From: Brachypodius melanocephalos
Lineage: Eukaryota; Chordata; Aves; Passeriformes; Pycnonotidae
DNA length: 64,000 bases
Assembly: GCA_013398615.1 (NCBI GenBank)
Contig: VZSR01000680.1
Location: 1,037,852 to 1,101,851, forward strand
Direction of reading: 5' to 3'
This document shows, in pieces, positions 26,101-37,912 of the stretch. Numbering within the stretch: the stretch's first letter is position 1; each line of letters opens with the position of its first letter. A program made the position numbers and the translations under genes. Under the pieces are notes generated by a model. That model was not told where the DNA came from, ran no database searches, and was given only the letters and a program-made list of their open reading frames with translations.

Positions 26101-29100
26101 TGTGTTCCAGATCAAGCATTTGCAATGAATTCTTTTTCTCTACATTGTTCTTGCAAATAGTTCAACAGACCCTCTCCCAAATCAGGACATTCTTTCCCAA
26201 GGCACAACAGCACTCAAATTATGACAATCATTTTTTCTCTGTCCTCCCCAGAAAACAATTTTCTGAAGATTATCTGTGCTGTAAACACAACAGTAGTCTA
26301 AAAATCAGGAGCAGAACATGAAGAACACGAATATACTTCCACACATTTTAAAGGTGCAAAGATTAAAAGAATTATGGCAGGAATTTAATTCACTTTTTGT
26401 TTACATTACAGTATTCCTCCAAGAAGAATACACAACAGTATTAGGTACTATATGTATCTACTCTGAGGAAATTAACACTAATTTTTGGTCTAGTCACTTA
26501 AACAGCCGTTTTGTCCTCTACATTTTCAGTTACCTATTCATGTTTTCTTAAGAATTTGATGTTGTAAAAGAAAAACAACTTTACTAGAGCATTCTTTAGT
26601 TACAATGCAGCAAGAAGGGCATCCATGATTTCAAAGTCACATGAAGAATATTTTCAGGCTGGAATCTGCTTTCTGAGCCATACAAAGTCTGACAATACTT
26701 CTGTGATGTACAAACACAAATTCCAGCAGAAGGAATGTGAAGCCCAGAAAGAACATGATGAAATACCCACCTTTTGTTTACTTCCTCATCTGCAAATTCT
26801 GTGGGTATGAGAGAGAAGTATTTCCCCATTTTCAGCCACAAATTGGATTTAGGGATCCATCCATTGTGTGCATGAATGGTATGGATTTTAGCAAGCTGTC
26901 TAGCAATGAGTCTAAAAAAAATCAAAAATTAAGTTAATGTTCTATTTAATTGAAAAATTAAAAAAAATACAGCTCAGGAATTCAAAGAGGGTTTAAACAA
27001 GAGCAGCACAGCACATTTCAAGACTCAAAGTTTATTAGGATCATTAGCTGTGGGAAGAGAAAGGGGAAGGATTGGAGTTCAGTTAAAGCACACAAACTTA
27101 ACCTGCATTTACAGTCTACTCCTGCTTGTTTTTTGAAGTATTGGTTTAAATTACCTGCTATTTTTAGGTAAACACATTTCAGCACACACATGAAAAACTA
27201 AAATCTTAAGACATCAGCACCTTCTGTTCGCTGCCAACAATTTTAAAAAATCATTTCTCAATGGAACTTTCTGGTATCTATTCACAAAAGGAACATCTTG
27301 GCAACAGCTGGAAGTACTTTAACCAAGTTCAGCCCCCTACAACTACAACAGACATCAGCAATGACTTCTGTAATGGTGATGTGCAAGTGTTAAATACAAT
27401 AAACAGACCTTTAATGAGTACAGTCTCCTGTGGAGGCATCAAGGATCGTTTGTTCAGCACTGAAATACCATAACTAAGGCAGTGTAAACATCAGCTAAGC
27501 ACAGGCTTATAGAAATGCATATTTCCTGCTCAAACTCAACTCTAAGTCCTCCTCTTGGGTTGCAGTGCAGGATTGCAATGCAGGTTGGAACCAGGGCTGT
27601 GTATTCTATTATCATCTGCTGAAACTGGGTGGGGAGGTGTTAATGGCCAGCTCTTAAACCAGGTGGGGCAGTGTTCTTATCTCTTCCAGACCCATCCTCC
27701 CTCCAAGGGATCTCTGCATGGCTGATAAAATTACATCATCCCACTGGGAAATGCTCTACCCAGAGAGAGGAGCCAAGCATTCCTGAATAAAACCTGGCAT
27801 TCAGCACAGCAGAACAGCCTCTTTTCCACTGGACTTCCAGAGGAAGACCGGACCCATCTCACCACTGGACCCTTCTACAGGATCATCTCTGCTCCAACAG
27901 AGCCACATCTGTCACTCCAGGAGGACTGCTGCCAACACCCCAACCAACAGGGTGTCAGATTGTATTCTGACTCTGTCAGTGTTCCTAGGATTTTTTTGTA
28001 CTACTATGTTTGTATTTTTAATATTCCTAGTAAAGAACTGTTGTTCCTATTCCCATATCTTTGCCTGAAATCCCTCTTAGTCTCAAAATTGGAATTGGAT
28101 GGAAGAGGTTTACATTCTCCATTCCAAGGGAAGCTCCAGCTTTCCTTGGCAGACACCTGTCTTTGCAAACCAAGACAGTCCTTTAGGCCAGGCAGAACTT
28201 CAGAAAAGCACAATGAAATGACAAGATCTAAAAAAAAACTTACTTTAAAAGCTTACCTGAAAATATCTGGGTTGCAGACATGCTCTGGATCCAGGGCTTC
28301 TCCCTGCATGAACTCGTAGCAGAGGCCATTGTTGAAGGTGCAGTAGAGCTGAGGGGCACAGCCATGGGCCTGCAGCACACGGAAACTCTTCACCTCCTCA
28401 TCCCGATCCACCAGCAGCTCAGTCTTGTTCCCATAGATCCGAACTAGAACGACATCATCTGTTATGTCACCCACGTAGCAGCCAATTAATTTATTGGTGA
28501 TTCCATCGGTGAACAGCTGCAAAGCAAAATTAGTGCAATAAGCAACTCCACTCTGCACCTTCAACAAGTGGGAAGAGAATGCTGAGTTAACCTTTAGTTC
28601 CCAAAACACAAATGTTTACTAGATTGAGCATTTGGAAATCTTTAAGACAGAGGAATATCATGAAGAAAATACTTGAATATAAATGTGGGGGGGGTTGTAT
28701 TTACAGTCATGTCTCTTCTTTCACTCTGTGCCCTCAACACCCTAATTCTTAATTCAAAACCAATAAACCCTCCTACAAAACATCCTCACAGTAAAACAAA
28801 GCAGCAAAATGTAGCTTTAAGTTAGATAACAAACATTTTTAATCCTTAACAGTAATGAGGTGAGAAAGTCAGCTGAAAAAGAAAAGAAACCTGTTTATCG
28901 GGATCTGAATACTAAGTGTGCAACAGCAACAGTTTGATTTCCTTATTTACTCATGTCCAGTCATGCATCCTCTGAGATATGATTTCTGCCTCAAGCCCCA
29001 AGTCAGGCCCAGAACAAAAATACTGACAAATGCAGTGATCTGTTGTGTGTTAGACATTATTCTGAGCCAGAATATTTAATGGAAAAGTGCTTTTGCTAAA

Positions 29101-32100
29101 AACACATGCCAGCAACAGGATACCTATCTACAGGCATCATAATTCTTTAGAACCTTGGACAGTTTGAGTAGAGTTTTGTTATGGGTTGGGGGGTGGGAGG
29201 TGTTTTGGGGATTTTTTTGTTTGTTTTATAAAACAGTAAAACACCATTCAGGAAGTTTGACTTCTATTCTCCCTCTCCCTTCAAGCCTTTATTTTTGAAA
29301 TGTAGTATCACTCAAACACAAGTGACAGATTATTTCCAAATCTCATGGGTTTTTTCAAAAGAAAGAATTAGGAGGATTTTTTAAATTACTAAAGAAAAAA
29401 AAATCTGAAGTTGGGTCATGTCTCCCTGTTTAGGAAAAGATGAGACTTTTACAGTAGATGTGATCTAGCTTGTATGCCTTGCTTTTCACAACACTCCTAA
29501 TCTGATGAGGTGAAAAAAAAAATTAATGCAGAAAAGAAGTAGGGAAGTTTCAGCAGTCGTCACAAATTAGAAGAAACAGCTCAAGCTCCTGAGGAAAGAT
29601 GCAGAAGATACAAAGGCACTCTGTTTTCTTGAACAGTTAAGAACACTCAATCTTGAAGAAGTAGGTATAGCAAATTATATAACTTTCACCTAGACAGGTT
29701 AACCATAAATTCAAATAAAGCTGCTTACAAGGCAGCTCTGACTGACTCAAAATTAAGACTTTATCATTTATGGGCACACATTATTAGCTATTACTTTAAT
29801 AGCTCAAGATAAATAATGAAGAACCTTGAACAGTCTTCATAGTAACTGTAACAATGTTAAGCACTGCAACTAAGAAAATTGTTCCATTTAGCACCATAGA
29901 TACCAGGCTTGAGCAGTGTTTCATGTATTTGAACAGGCAGTACTCAAATGCATCTCAAAATGCTTGTAAATCACGAATTACACCCTTATATTATAAATGA
30001 ATCCATTCATCACCTTCCCAGTCCTAAGTGTATGGTCACAGAACTGTTCAGATGAGGAAGGGATCCTCCAGTTAAACCTCCTTGCTCAAGCAGGGCCAAC
30101 TAGAGCCAGCTGCCCAGGACTGTGCCCAGGGAAACCCCCAGGAATTCTGGAGACTTTATAACCTGTCTGACCACCATGTTCCAGGGTTTGACCACCCTCA
30201 TGGTAAAAAAGTGTTTTCTTTTGTTGAGATGAAACTTCACATGTTTTATTTTCTTCCCATTGCCTTGTCTGTCACGGGGCGCTGAGAGGAATCTGTCTCT
30301 TCAATTCCCCCTCACCAGGTATATACACATCTAAGATTCCTGCAAATCTCCTTTTTTTCCAGGCCAAATATAAAAGATTCTCCACAGCCCTCTGTAACTT
30401 TCATGAACCTTTGCTGGACTTTCTCCAATGAGCATGTGTGTTCCTTCTACTGGGGAGCCAAGAACAGGTTACAAGCATTTAAAGATGGCAAATCAACATA
30501 CAAGTAATGATTCTTGTACCTTTTAACATAAATCCAGAACTAATTTGTATAAAAAGTATGAAGAGCACTTTGCAGAAGTGATTTGTGTTGAGTTGTTCAA
30601 GTTAAAAACTATAATGCCTGCTATGCTTTGCTAAAAACTCCCAAAATGCAGTTTAAAGGAAAAAAAAGTACTACGAAAAAGACACAGCTCTTAAGTCATC
30701 AAAAATGGTGAGACTACAAAAAAAATTAACAGTGCTGATGCAAAAAACCAGTAAGAATTTGAGTTATTATGCTGTTGAACAGAAACCGCTGGGCACATTA
30801 CACCTTCTGTCATAGGTCTATTATCCCCTTAAAACAAGTTTCATTAGCACTAATAAAAAGAAATCTGCAACGAGGAAATTGGACTCCCTCAACTGTTAAT
30901 TTAGGAACTCTACTTATTAGCATCTATTTGTAACATGCTGCTACAAATAATTATTTACACCCAGGAGCATTTTACCTCTTGCTTCTTAAAAAGGCAGAAG
31001 GGTTCACTTACTTTTCTAATAACATTATTCAAAGTAGGCAATTTCTATATTCCACCATAAGAAAACACCTAGTGTTTACTACCACCAGTAAAGGAACATA
31101 ACAGACACTTTATTCTTTTATTCAGAATGCCTTTACCATTTAAAGAATCAGCTTAGAAGGCCTTGTCCAATACATAACCTGAAATGAAACAGAGAAAAAC
31201 AGAAGTTCTATAGCAAAAGCAACAGTTCAGCATCAAAAGCAAATAGACTCTGACGATGTGGATAAAATAATCAGTAAAATATCAAGGCCATGTGGAAGAA
31301 GATGGAAGAATCTACAGAATGCAATGAAAGTAGAAAATTCTGGGAAGAAATTAAAAAAATACAGAGACAACAGAGGTTAAGAACACAATGCAACACAGAA
31401 AATGTCTCCAGCAGCAAGATTCTGACGCTGACATAATCCACAAAAAGTTAATTACTGCGCTATGCGCTTATCACAGTTTAATACATACTTTCAGATAAGG
31501 TGATACAAAGGTAAAACTAAATTCAGAAACATTTCTGGAAATTATATTTATACTAGCCACAATCAGATCTAGCTTGAATCCAAGGCTTTCTAGGAAAAAA
31601 AGGGAACTGTTTAATGAAATGCAGACTTAAGGTGAGAAAGCTACAAATAAGTTAATGTTACTTAAGTCTCAGAAAGCAGCACTTGGTACAAACAAGACAG
31701 GCCAATGGAGCCCAGGAAGAGCAAATTCAACCAAGACATGAAGCATCTTTGAAACAGTTTATCCTAAAAGCACTGCTATTAAGTTATTACATTCCTGGAA
31801 AGGGCATATGATGCATATGCTCCCATCTAATAAGCAGGTGTTTCATGAAAAGCTTCCATCTAATCCCATTGTTCCAAGTGTTCAAATGAGAACAAAATTG
31901 CAACCACACGTAACAAGCATGGATAGACAGAAATGAAAGTGTCATGGGGCAAAGTAGAAAGTACTTATGACTCAGAAGAGCTGATTTTTCCCTTCTAGAC
32001 TGAGCTATTACATCCATAGGTGGAGAAAGCAGGAATCAGTACTGTAGTGCCATAAAAACAGAACAGTGATGTAAAGCTGCAGCCTAAACAAGTAGGAACT

Positions 32101-35100
32101 CCTCAGATTTTGCTGCTGAGCCCCAGACTGACTTTGAGATCTCCAGAAAGGAACAGAATGCTGCTTTAATGCTTACAAGGTTTCAAGTTTATATTTTAAA
32201 TCTAAGTGGTTCCTTTTTCTGGAAAAGTATACACAGACACATCCACAGGTACACAGATCAAGAACTTAATTTCTTGAAACAAGGCTAGTTATTTCTCTCG
32301 GTATCTATTGTAGCTCTCTTTCTCTAGCTATTCAGAAAAGAAGGACAAAGTACAACTACTGGAAAATTCCTTGGGTAAATTCTCACATGATCAGCAGGGC
32401 TTACAAGAAACCTCATTCAAAGGTCTCCAGGCTCTGGAGCCATATCCTCTAATTCATTACCTTCAGCAGGTGAAAGTCACTGTCTGCATGATTTAGGTGG
32501 TCAGATGACCAGAAGCAAGACCATTTGGTGTTAAAAATACCAAGACAAGCAGGAAGTAAGCAAGTTTGCAGACTTATTCTCTGCTAAGTTTGGCCAGAGG
32601 CTGAAGCAGCAGTTTCTGCTGAGCTCCTGGGGGGCTCTGCACAACAGCAGCATGGAGAAAGCAATGCTTAGAGCAGGGATAGTGCTGCTAGAACTTTCAC
32701 ATGGTTTTGTCTGGGGCTACCAAACCATAAACACTTCAGCTTCAAGGTGTGTGTGGGTTTTGTTTTGGACGTTTTGGGGTTGAGGGCTAGTTTTGATTGA
32801 AATGCGTAACAATATGTGAACGTTTTTGGTGGGGTTTGTTTTGGTTTTCTTAGTTTTTTTAATGCCAGGGAAAAGGAAGAATAAGTTACTTATTTTTCAC
32901 CTCATTTCTGAAGAATATTCTTCTACCTGAAAACAGTCAACATCAGGTAAACAGTTAAAACTTTGAAAGTGATGAATTTGCTTTACAAATTTTGTGATAC
33001 TGATTAAAACAGCTATATATTTTTAAATAATAATAAAGCTAATAGGAAAGGAAAAAACTTTAAATCAAAGAATTAATTTGCTGTTCCTCCCCCTGGAATA
33101 TTTTGACATGAAATGCCTGGAGGCTGGGGAGGGAGGAGCAGAGGGACAGGAACTAAACTGTTTTGGATTATTCCTTTCCAATGTTGCAAGCCTGTAGCAT
33201 AAGTTAGATGCCTTTACATGGACTCATCCAAGCTGTGCCTAAACAAATATTGATTCTCTGTAATTAGAAGCCCAGTCATCAATGAACACACCACTCTCAT
33301 GCACAGCTGAATTACATCAGGCACATGGCATATCACTTACATTAAATGCCACTGTAGTTTCTGCCCCACACAGACACCACAAAAACCTTTAGAAACAGGA
33401 GACTGAGATTATCAAGCTTCATCAGAAGCTTAAAAACACTGGAGAAACCAACCCAGCCTCCACAGACACCCAATACTGCTGGCATTTCCCACTTACTGTG
33501 ACACTGCGCTCAAGGCACACCTCAAATTACAGTTTTTCCATAAAACATCAGTAATGCAGCCCATTCTGTAACTCTAACTTTTTCTTATTCTTTTCCTCAC
33601 TCATCACTTCTCCATTTGGAGGTATCAGCCCTTCTCTGTGGATTCAGCCCTTCCTCTTTATGTGGCAACTGCTTTCCCAGCTGCAGAAGTGGGTGATGTG
33701 CCAAAACCAGCTGAGCAATAAACATCCCACTTGAAAGATGTGACAGCACTGAGATATAAAATAAAGTTAGTTTACTCTGTTTCCCAGAGACTCACATATT
33801 CAATTATTTCAATTCAAAAAATATTTAGTTATTTCAACCCACACTCAGTCTGTTTAAATGAACTAAAAAATATTCCAACAAGTTCAGAACTCTGAACAAA
33901 ATTAAAGTCTGTCCTAAAATGAATATCAAGATAAACACAGGCAAGTAAATCAGATCAGCAGCCAGAAAATACTGCCTGAAGAAAAACTACTGAGTGCAAG
34001 TCAGGATGAAAAATCAAAGAAACAAGGACAAAAGCTAATCTGGTAAACATAAAAGTAGATGGGTGATTGTTTCACTGGTGAAAGTAGAATTTTTAACAAG
34101 CCTGAGTCCGTCCCACTCACATTTCATAGCTGCAGGAACAAATCTTTGCAAATTTCAAGCGTTGCAGTAGTAAAATCATGCAAACTGCTGATAAGTGTGA
34201 AGATATGTAAATCTCAGGGGAAAAAAAACCCAACAAACAGTACCAGAAAACAAGCAAGGCCCAATTATTTCAGAGAATTATAAAGCAAATTAATCCAACT
34301 TATTTAGAGATGATAGTCGCTTGCAAGATTTGCAGTGGGGATTATGGGGTATCTTTACGAAATATTTAATCCCCTTTGCAAAACAGATTCTTTCCACCTC
34401 TCCTCAGGTTTCAATCCAGGACAGGAGCACTGTTTGCCAGCCTAACTTTCCATGATTTTAGATGTTTGAATAATTCTTCAGCGAATTTTTTCCTGTATAT
34501 ATCATTCTGGTCTACCATAAAAAATGGTATAAATTAACACTATTTGTATTAAGCCTTTACACCAATAAAAACAGGCAGCCTCTATTCTCAATATTAAAAA
34601 CTACTTCAGAATGGTAAGAAATACTGATGGTTTTTCCTGCACTGTAATATTACACCACAGAGAAGAAATTGTGTATTATCCTACTGAATCCCTCTTTGCC
34701 ACCAGACTTGCAAGAGGTAGACGGTCATGGGATAAAAGAATCCTGAATCAGCACTACTGAAGTGGTAACTGATTTTCCTATGCTGTAAGCAAACACTGAT
34801 CTTCCTTGAATCTCTACAAAAGAGGAAAACATAAGGAATTCATAAGGTGGGCAACAAAATCCAATCTGTGAGTGTATTTTTACGTTACAAAGGGTAATGT
34901 AAAGTTATGGTTTAACTCTTTAAAAGAGTAAAGAGTTAAAACAATTAAGTTTTGATATTTCATTAAGAACCATGGAGAATGTAAAAACTGGAATGCCCAC
35001 TGTCAAAATTCAGGCTGCTTACAAAACTCAGAAGCCCTGTTTTAAATTAGAAGAGCATTTTGAAATGAAATTTTGAAGACCTGTTTCTCATGTTCACAAC

Positions 35101-37912
35101 AGTCAATTTCTGAATTCAGCAAGCAGTTTTTCAGCAGAAGTTTGGGAGAGACCCACCCCCCCCAGCAAAGATTCCTTCCAACCAGAACCACTGAACATTG
35201 TTATCACATATGTAACAGCCATTCCAGAATCAAAAGTGACTACTGCAAAAAGCAGAGAAAGCAAACCTCAGAAATTCAGGAGTTAGAAAATCAAGCACCC
35301 AATTCTATACAGTTTCTAGGACATTTTCAGCTGACAACTGTACAACATACATGAAGATGAGTGTTTAGACAGAAAAATTCTGTTTCTCTCTAGCTGTGTA
35401 GAATAACTTGATATAAAGGAGATACATCACAGTACAGCCATTTCCATTTCAAAAGGTAATGCTTCTGATGTTACAGCCTTTCTGATAAATAATGCAATAA
35501 TTTAAGCACTGAAGATTTTAATTATTTTAAATCTTCCATTGTACAATTGTGTTTTATGCTATGGAGTAAAATATAAATTGAAATGTTAAAATATATTCCT
35601 GATTTTAGTTACTTAAAAATCTTAGGGAAAGTGAGGATTAAGCATTAACATATACTAGCTACAGTATCAAAAGTGTTTAGCTGACTAAACAAATTAACAC
35701 ACAACAGTAAGCTTTTGCAAGAGAAGTTAATTAACTTTTTCAAATCAAACTCTGGACTCTTTCAACTTCTTACTAATTGTTCTGGCCCAAGAATTACTAA
35801 GAGCAAAGGTAGCAAATGGCACAGTTCACCAGAAGAAGCAGTAGTTCATTAAACCTATAACCGTACTTCATCCACTTCGCTGTTTCAGATTAGTCAGGCA
35901 TATTTTCCACGCAATAAAGGAGTGTCATCCTCATCTCCCTCTTAAACACACACCCAAAGGGAGGACACCCCAGGGCATCCTCCTGGTCATTCCTTTTTCA
36001 CCTTTCTGTATCTGATGCATGTACAAGATGAAATCTGTGATTGCCTGTATTGCCATCGCTGCTGCTGGAAGCTGCTTCAAACCACTGGCATTCCTGCTTG
36101 TTACACACTCACAGCAGCCTAAACACAAGCTAAAGGGTTAAAAGGCCACTGAAGGGCTTTTTGAATAGAATGTCCTTCCACTGTTCAAAAGGAAAACACC
36201 AAGCTGAAAAGATGTGTTCTTAAAGTAACTTGGTTAAAGTTAAACTCAAGAAATCATTTAAATCTCTAACCATAGACAGTAATCTGTTTCACTTCTGTCA
36301 ACAGAGTTCCTGTTCCACATCAATGGTGTGGGATAATAATAAATGATAAAGAATTATAAATTATATATTGTTTCTTGCAAAGGAAGTGGCAGAAGGAAGC
36401 AACGGGGTTTTTTGTTAAACTTTATCCAAAGGATAGTCATCGCTTCTTAACAGAGTAATGTTTTGGTTTCACTTTTCAACAATCCTGAATGAAAGAAAGA
36501 AAAATATTCTGCTGAGAACTGCACTCATCAGAAAATCAAAGAAATAAAACTATGTGTAACTTTATGTAGCCCTGCAACGAGCAGGCGGTTGGATTAAGCT
36601 TATGGAACCCCTCCAACTCAAGATATTTTATGAACTTTAACAACCTCGTTTAGCTTTATATGTTGTAAAGCTATTTTCATTGCACCTCGAGATGTTGGGA
36701 CTGTGCATAACTTATGCCCACTGCCTCCAACAGATTATTTAGAAAAAGCTCATTAGCTTTATTTTCATGCTAACTGGACTGGCATGTTTTTTTTCAAGAC
36801 AGAAAATTTCAGTCAAATTATGTGCCATTACCTCAACGCGCTCAACTTTCCTATACCAATCAGTTCAGCAGCTCTCTGAAGAGGAGCTTCATTGAAATTG
36901 GACACCTCCACATAATAACAACTGGTGAATAACACAGCTGAGCATATAATAAAAGCCTCCACTAACCACAGGCTGAACTGCTATTTTAACCACGCGAATC
37001 GGCTGAGGAGTTTTTAAGTCCTGGGGGGCCATGTTAAGCATATTCTAGAAGCACTAAAGCAGCCAATCCTCCTGCAGATGACTCGCCATGAGTACGAATG
37101 ACTGCTCACCTAGAGAACACCAGAGAGCAGCGAGCAAGGGCGTTAGCGGGGCTGGAGCCTACCGACACCGCCAGCCTGAACAAGCCGATACAAGACTGAT
37201 ATTTATGGTATTTTTTATGACAGGAAGCACCGCGTAAGGGTTCCACCACCCAGACGGGCAGCCGCAACCTCGGCGGCGGTGTGTCCTCCTCCCACGGCCC
37301 GTGTGGCCTGCTCTGCCCCCGCTTTACAAACACGCCCCACCCAGCAGCGACACAGCGACGGTAACGCTCAGCAACACCTTCCTCTTCCTCCCCTCGCCCC
37401 CGGCTCTAGAGCTCTCCCTGCCGCTAACGCGGGCGGCCGAGCCCTAGCGGGGAGGGCGTGGGAGGAGGAAGGCGAGAGCGGGCTGTGGGAAGGAGGAGGG
37501 CCGGGAAGGAAGGAGGGAAGGCGGGAGCCGGCGATGCCGCCGCCCCGCCCCGCCGCCGGGCCGCCCAGCAAATGGGGCTCCGCGCAGGGGGCTGCGGCGG
37601 AGAGCGGGGGAAGGAGGGAGGGGGAGGAAACGAGGCGGCAGCTCCCCCGCACAATGGCCGCCCGCCCTCCCCCCTTTCCTGCCTGCTTCTCGCCTCCCTC
37701 CCCGCGGCCGGGCTGCCGCATCTCCCCCGCGAACCGGGGCGCGGACCCCGCCGTACCTGCAGCGTCACCTCCTCGGGTCTCCAGTGCGGGCGCAGCCGGC
37801 GCAGGAGCTGCAGGGCGCCCTGGCGATAGCCGGGCCCCTCCCGCTCGCTGACGGTGATGTCCAGTTTGGGCACCTCCGGCGAGCCAGGCGGGACGTGGAT
37901 GTAGTTGGACAT
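14125..37912 (-). CDS. ETNK1: Ethanolamine kinase 1, complete coding region in 8 exons
   Basis: Cytosolic kinase that transfers the ATP gamma-phosphate to ethanolamine, the first step of the CDP-ethanolamine (Kennedy) pathway to phosphatidylethanolamine. Joining 37757-37912, 28257-28516, 26771-26911, 25918-26060, 19597-19680, 17774-17934, 15708-15781 and 14125-14197 (all reverse) gives one open frame of 363 codons plus stop, with GT/AG at every junction and matching phases. The product begins MSNYIHVPPGSPEV and matches mammalian ETNK1 from its internal MANYIHVPPG onward. The Brenner-type phosphotransferase motif LCHNDLLCKNIIY is at residues 217-229 (catalytic Asp221, metal ligand Asn226), and the metal-binding FIDYEY motif is at 238-243 (Asp240). 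The protein has no visible signal peptide or membrane segment. The mammalian long isoform carries about 89 extra N-terminal residues; no ATG for such a form is seen here. The paralogue ETNK2 and the choline kinases fit the sequence less well. Confidence 0.97.
14600..14848 (+). mobile_element. Endogenous retrovirus LTR fragment (R/U5 side)
   Basis: The segment has a retroviral LTR layout: TATAA-like ACTTATAAAAATG, then CCTGCCCAAGGTGTGTCCTG, an AATAAA signal at 14781-14786, CTACTTTATTCTTTAGCTCTG, and a CA end at 14848. I recognise this arrangement from abundant passerine LTRs. It lies in ETNK1 intron 7, antisense to the gene. The left boundary is uncertain. No internal retroviral genes are present. 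Confidence 0.7.
15600..15692 (+). mobile_element. CR1 LINE 3' tail in ETNK1 intron 7
   Basis: GGGCTGTTGGACTAAATGGC, then GTCCCTTCCACCCTTTAGTA and TTCCATGATTG, match the CR1 3' end in sense orientation. It ends about 16 bp from the exon 7 boundary. Confidence 0.75.
15708..15781 (-). CDS. ETNK1: ETNK1 coding exon 7 (residues 316-339)
   Basis: 74 bp, encoding ASHFFWGLWALIQAKYST and IDFDFL plus two bases of Gly340. This is the conserved ASHFFWGLWALIQ block at the base of the substrate pocket. Acceptor TTGTTTCAG; donor GTGAGT. A CR1 LINE tail ends only about 10-20 bp outside the donor. Confidence 0.95.
17774..17934 (-). CDS. ETNK1: ETNK1 coding exon 6 (residues 262-315)
   Basis: 161 bp, encoding VNEVDYSLYPNRQLQEQW through to EVLYVQVNQFAL, part of the helical C-terminal lobe. 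Acceptor TTTTTCCTAG; donor GTAAGT. The frame contains no ATG upstream of its stop, but homology to the mammalian VSDVDYSLYPDRELQSQW segment is clear and both splice phases fit their neighbours. Confidence 0.95.
19597..19680 (-). CDS. ETNK1: ETNK1 coding exon 5 (residues 234-261), metal-binding loop
   Basis: 84 bp, encoding DVQFIDYEYSGYNYLAYD through to NHFNEFA plus one base of Gly262. Asp240 of FIDYEY is the DFG-like Mg2+ ligand of the choline/ethanolamine kinase family. Acceptor CACACAG; donor GTAAGA. The intron before it on the minus strand (19,681-25,917) is 6.2 kb. Confidence 0.96.
25918..26060 (-). CDS. ETNK1: ETNK1 coding exon 4 (residues 186-233), catalytic loop
   Basis: 143 bp, encoding FLSDIPSSQVLQEEMAWM through to LCHNDLLCKNIIYNKKR plus the first base of Gly234. 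It carries the catalytic HND motif (His219, Asn220, Asp221) and Asn226. The donor is GTAAGT. The acceptor ends CCCAAAAAG, an AAG acceptor with purines where a pyrimidine tract usually runs up to the AG. Frame and homology nonetheless fix this junction. Confidence 0.95.
26771..26911 (-). CDS. ETNK1: ETNK1 coding exon 3 (residues 139-185), contains the HAHNGW hotspot motif
   Basis: 141 bp, encoding LIARQLAKIHTIHAHNGW through to EFADEEVNK. Acceptor TTTTTTAG; donor GTGGGT. His154 and Asn155 in HAHNGW correspond to human H243 and N244 (long-isoform numbering), the residues recurrently mutated in atypical chronic myeloid leukaemia and related disorders. Both are wild type here. The residue mapping was made by subtracting the 89-residue human N-terminal extension. 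Confidence 0.97.
27598..28177 (+). mobile_element. Solo LTR of an endogenous retrovirus (ERVL-like) in ETNK1 intron 2
   Basis: About 580 bp, bounded by TG and CA, with an AATAAA near 27,786. Its last 150 bp (CCCATATCTTTGCCTGAAAT through to TTGGCAGACACCTGTCTTTG) are clearly related to 54,635-54,788, showing a dispersed repeat. It is antisense to ETNK1 and ends about 80 bp from the exon 2 donor. Obvious target-site duplications were not found, so the exact ends may be off. Family naming is from memory. Confidence 0.7.
28257..28516 (-). CDS. ETNK1: ETNK1 coding exon 2 (residues 53-138)
   Basis: 260 bp, encoding LFTDGITNKLIGCYVGD through to HVCNPDIF plus two bases of Arg139. Acceptor TTTGCAG and donor GTAAGC are clear. 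The exon makes most of the N-terminal kinase lobe: the TDGITNKL segment is a nucleotide-binding loop element, and VLVRIYG carries the conserved ATP-binding-lobe arginine region. It is separated from exon 1 by a 9.2-kb intron. Near-identity to the mammalian protein supports the call. Confidence 0.97.
28517..37756 (-). other. ETNK1 intron 1
   Basis: 9.2-kb first intron. Contains the CR1 at 30,030-30,475 and, at its right end, about 500 bp of CpG island. The rest is AT-rich without recognised features. First introns often hold enhancers, but none can be assigned from sequence alone. Confidence 0.7.
30030..30475 (-). mobile_element. CR1 LINE fragment in ETNK1 intron 1
   Basis: Reverse-complement CR1 body: CCAGGGTTTGACCACCCTCA, then AAAAGTGTTTTCTTTTGTTG, GCCTTGTCTGTCACGGGGCG and CTTTGCTGGACTTTCTCCAA. 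The copy is diverged, of a subfamily different from the one at 1,636, and lies in the same orientation as ETNK1. Confidence 0.8.

Larger units (their letters stand above)
15782..26770 (-). other. ETNK1 introns 3-6, nothing further identified
   Basis: Introns 15,782-17,773, 17,935-19,596, 19,681-25,917 and 26,061-26,770. AT-rich, with an A-rich simple repeat at about 22,983-23,040 and an AT dinucleotide-like patch near 24,790-24,815. Apart from exons 4-6 no coding sequence, RNA gene or recognisable transposon was seen. Confidence 0.55.
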
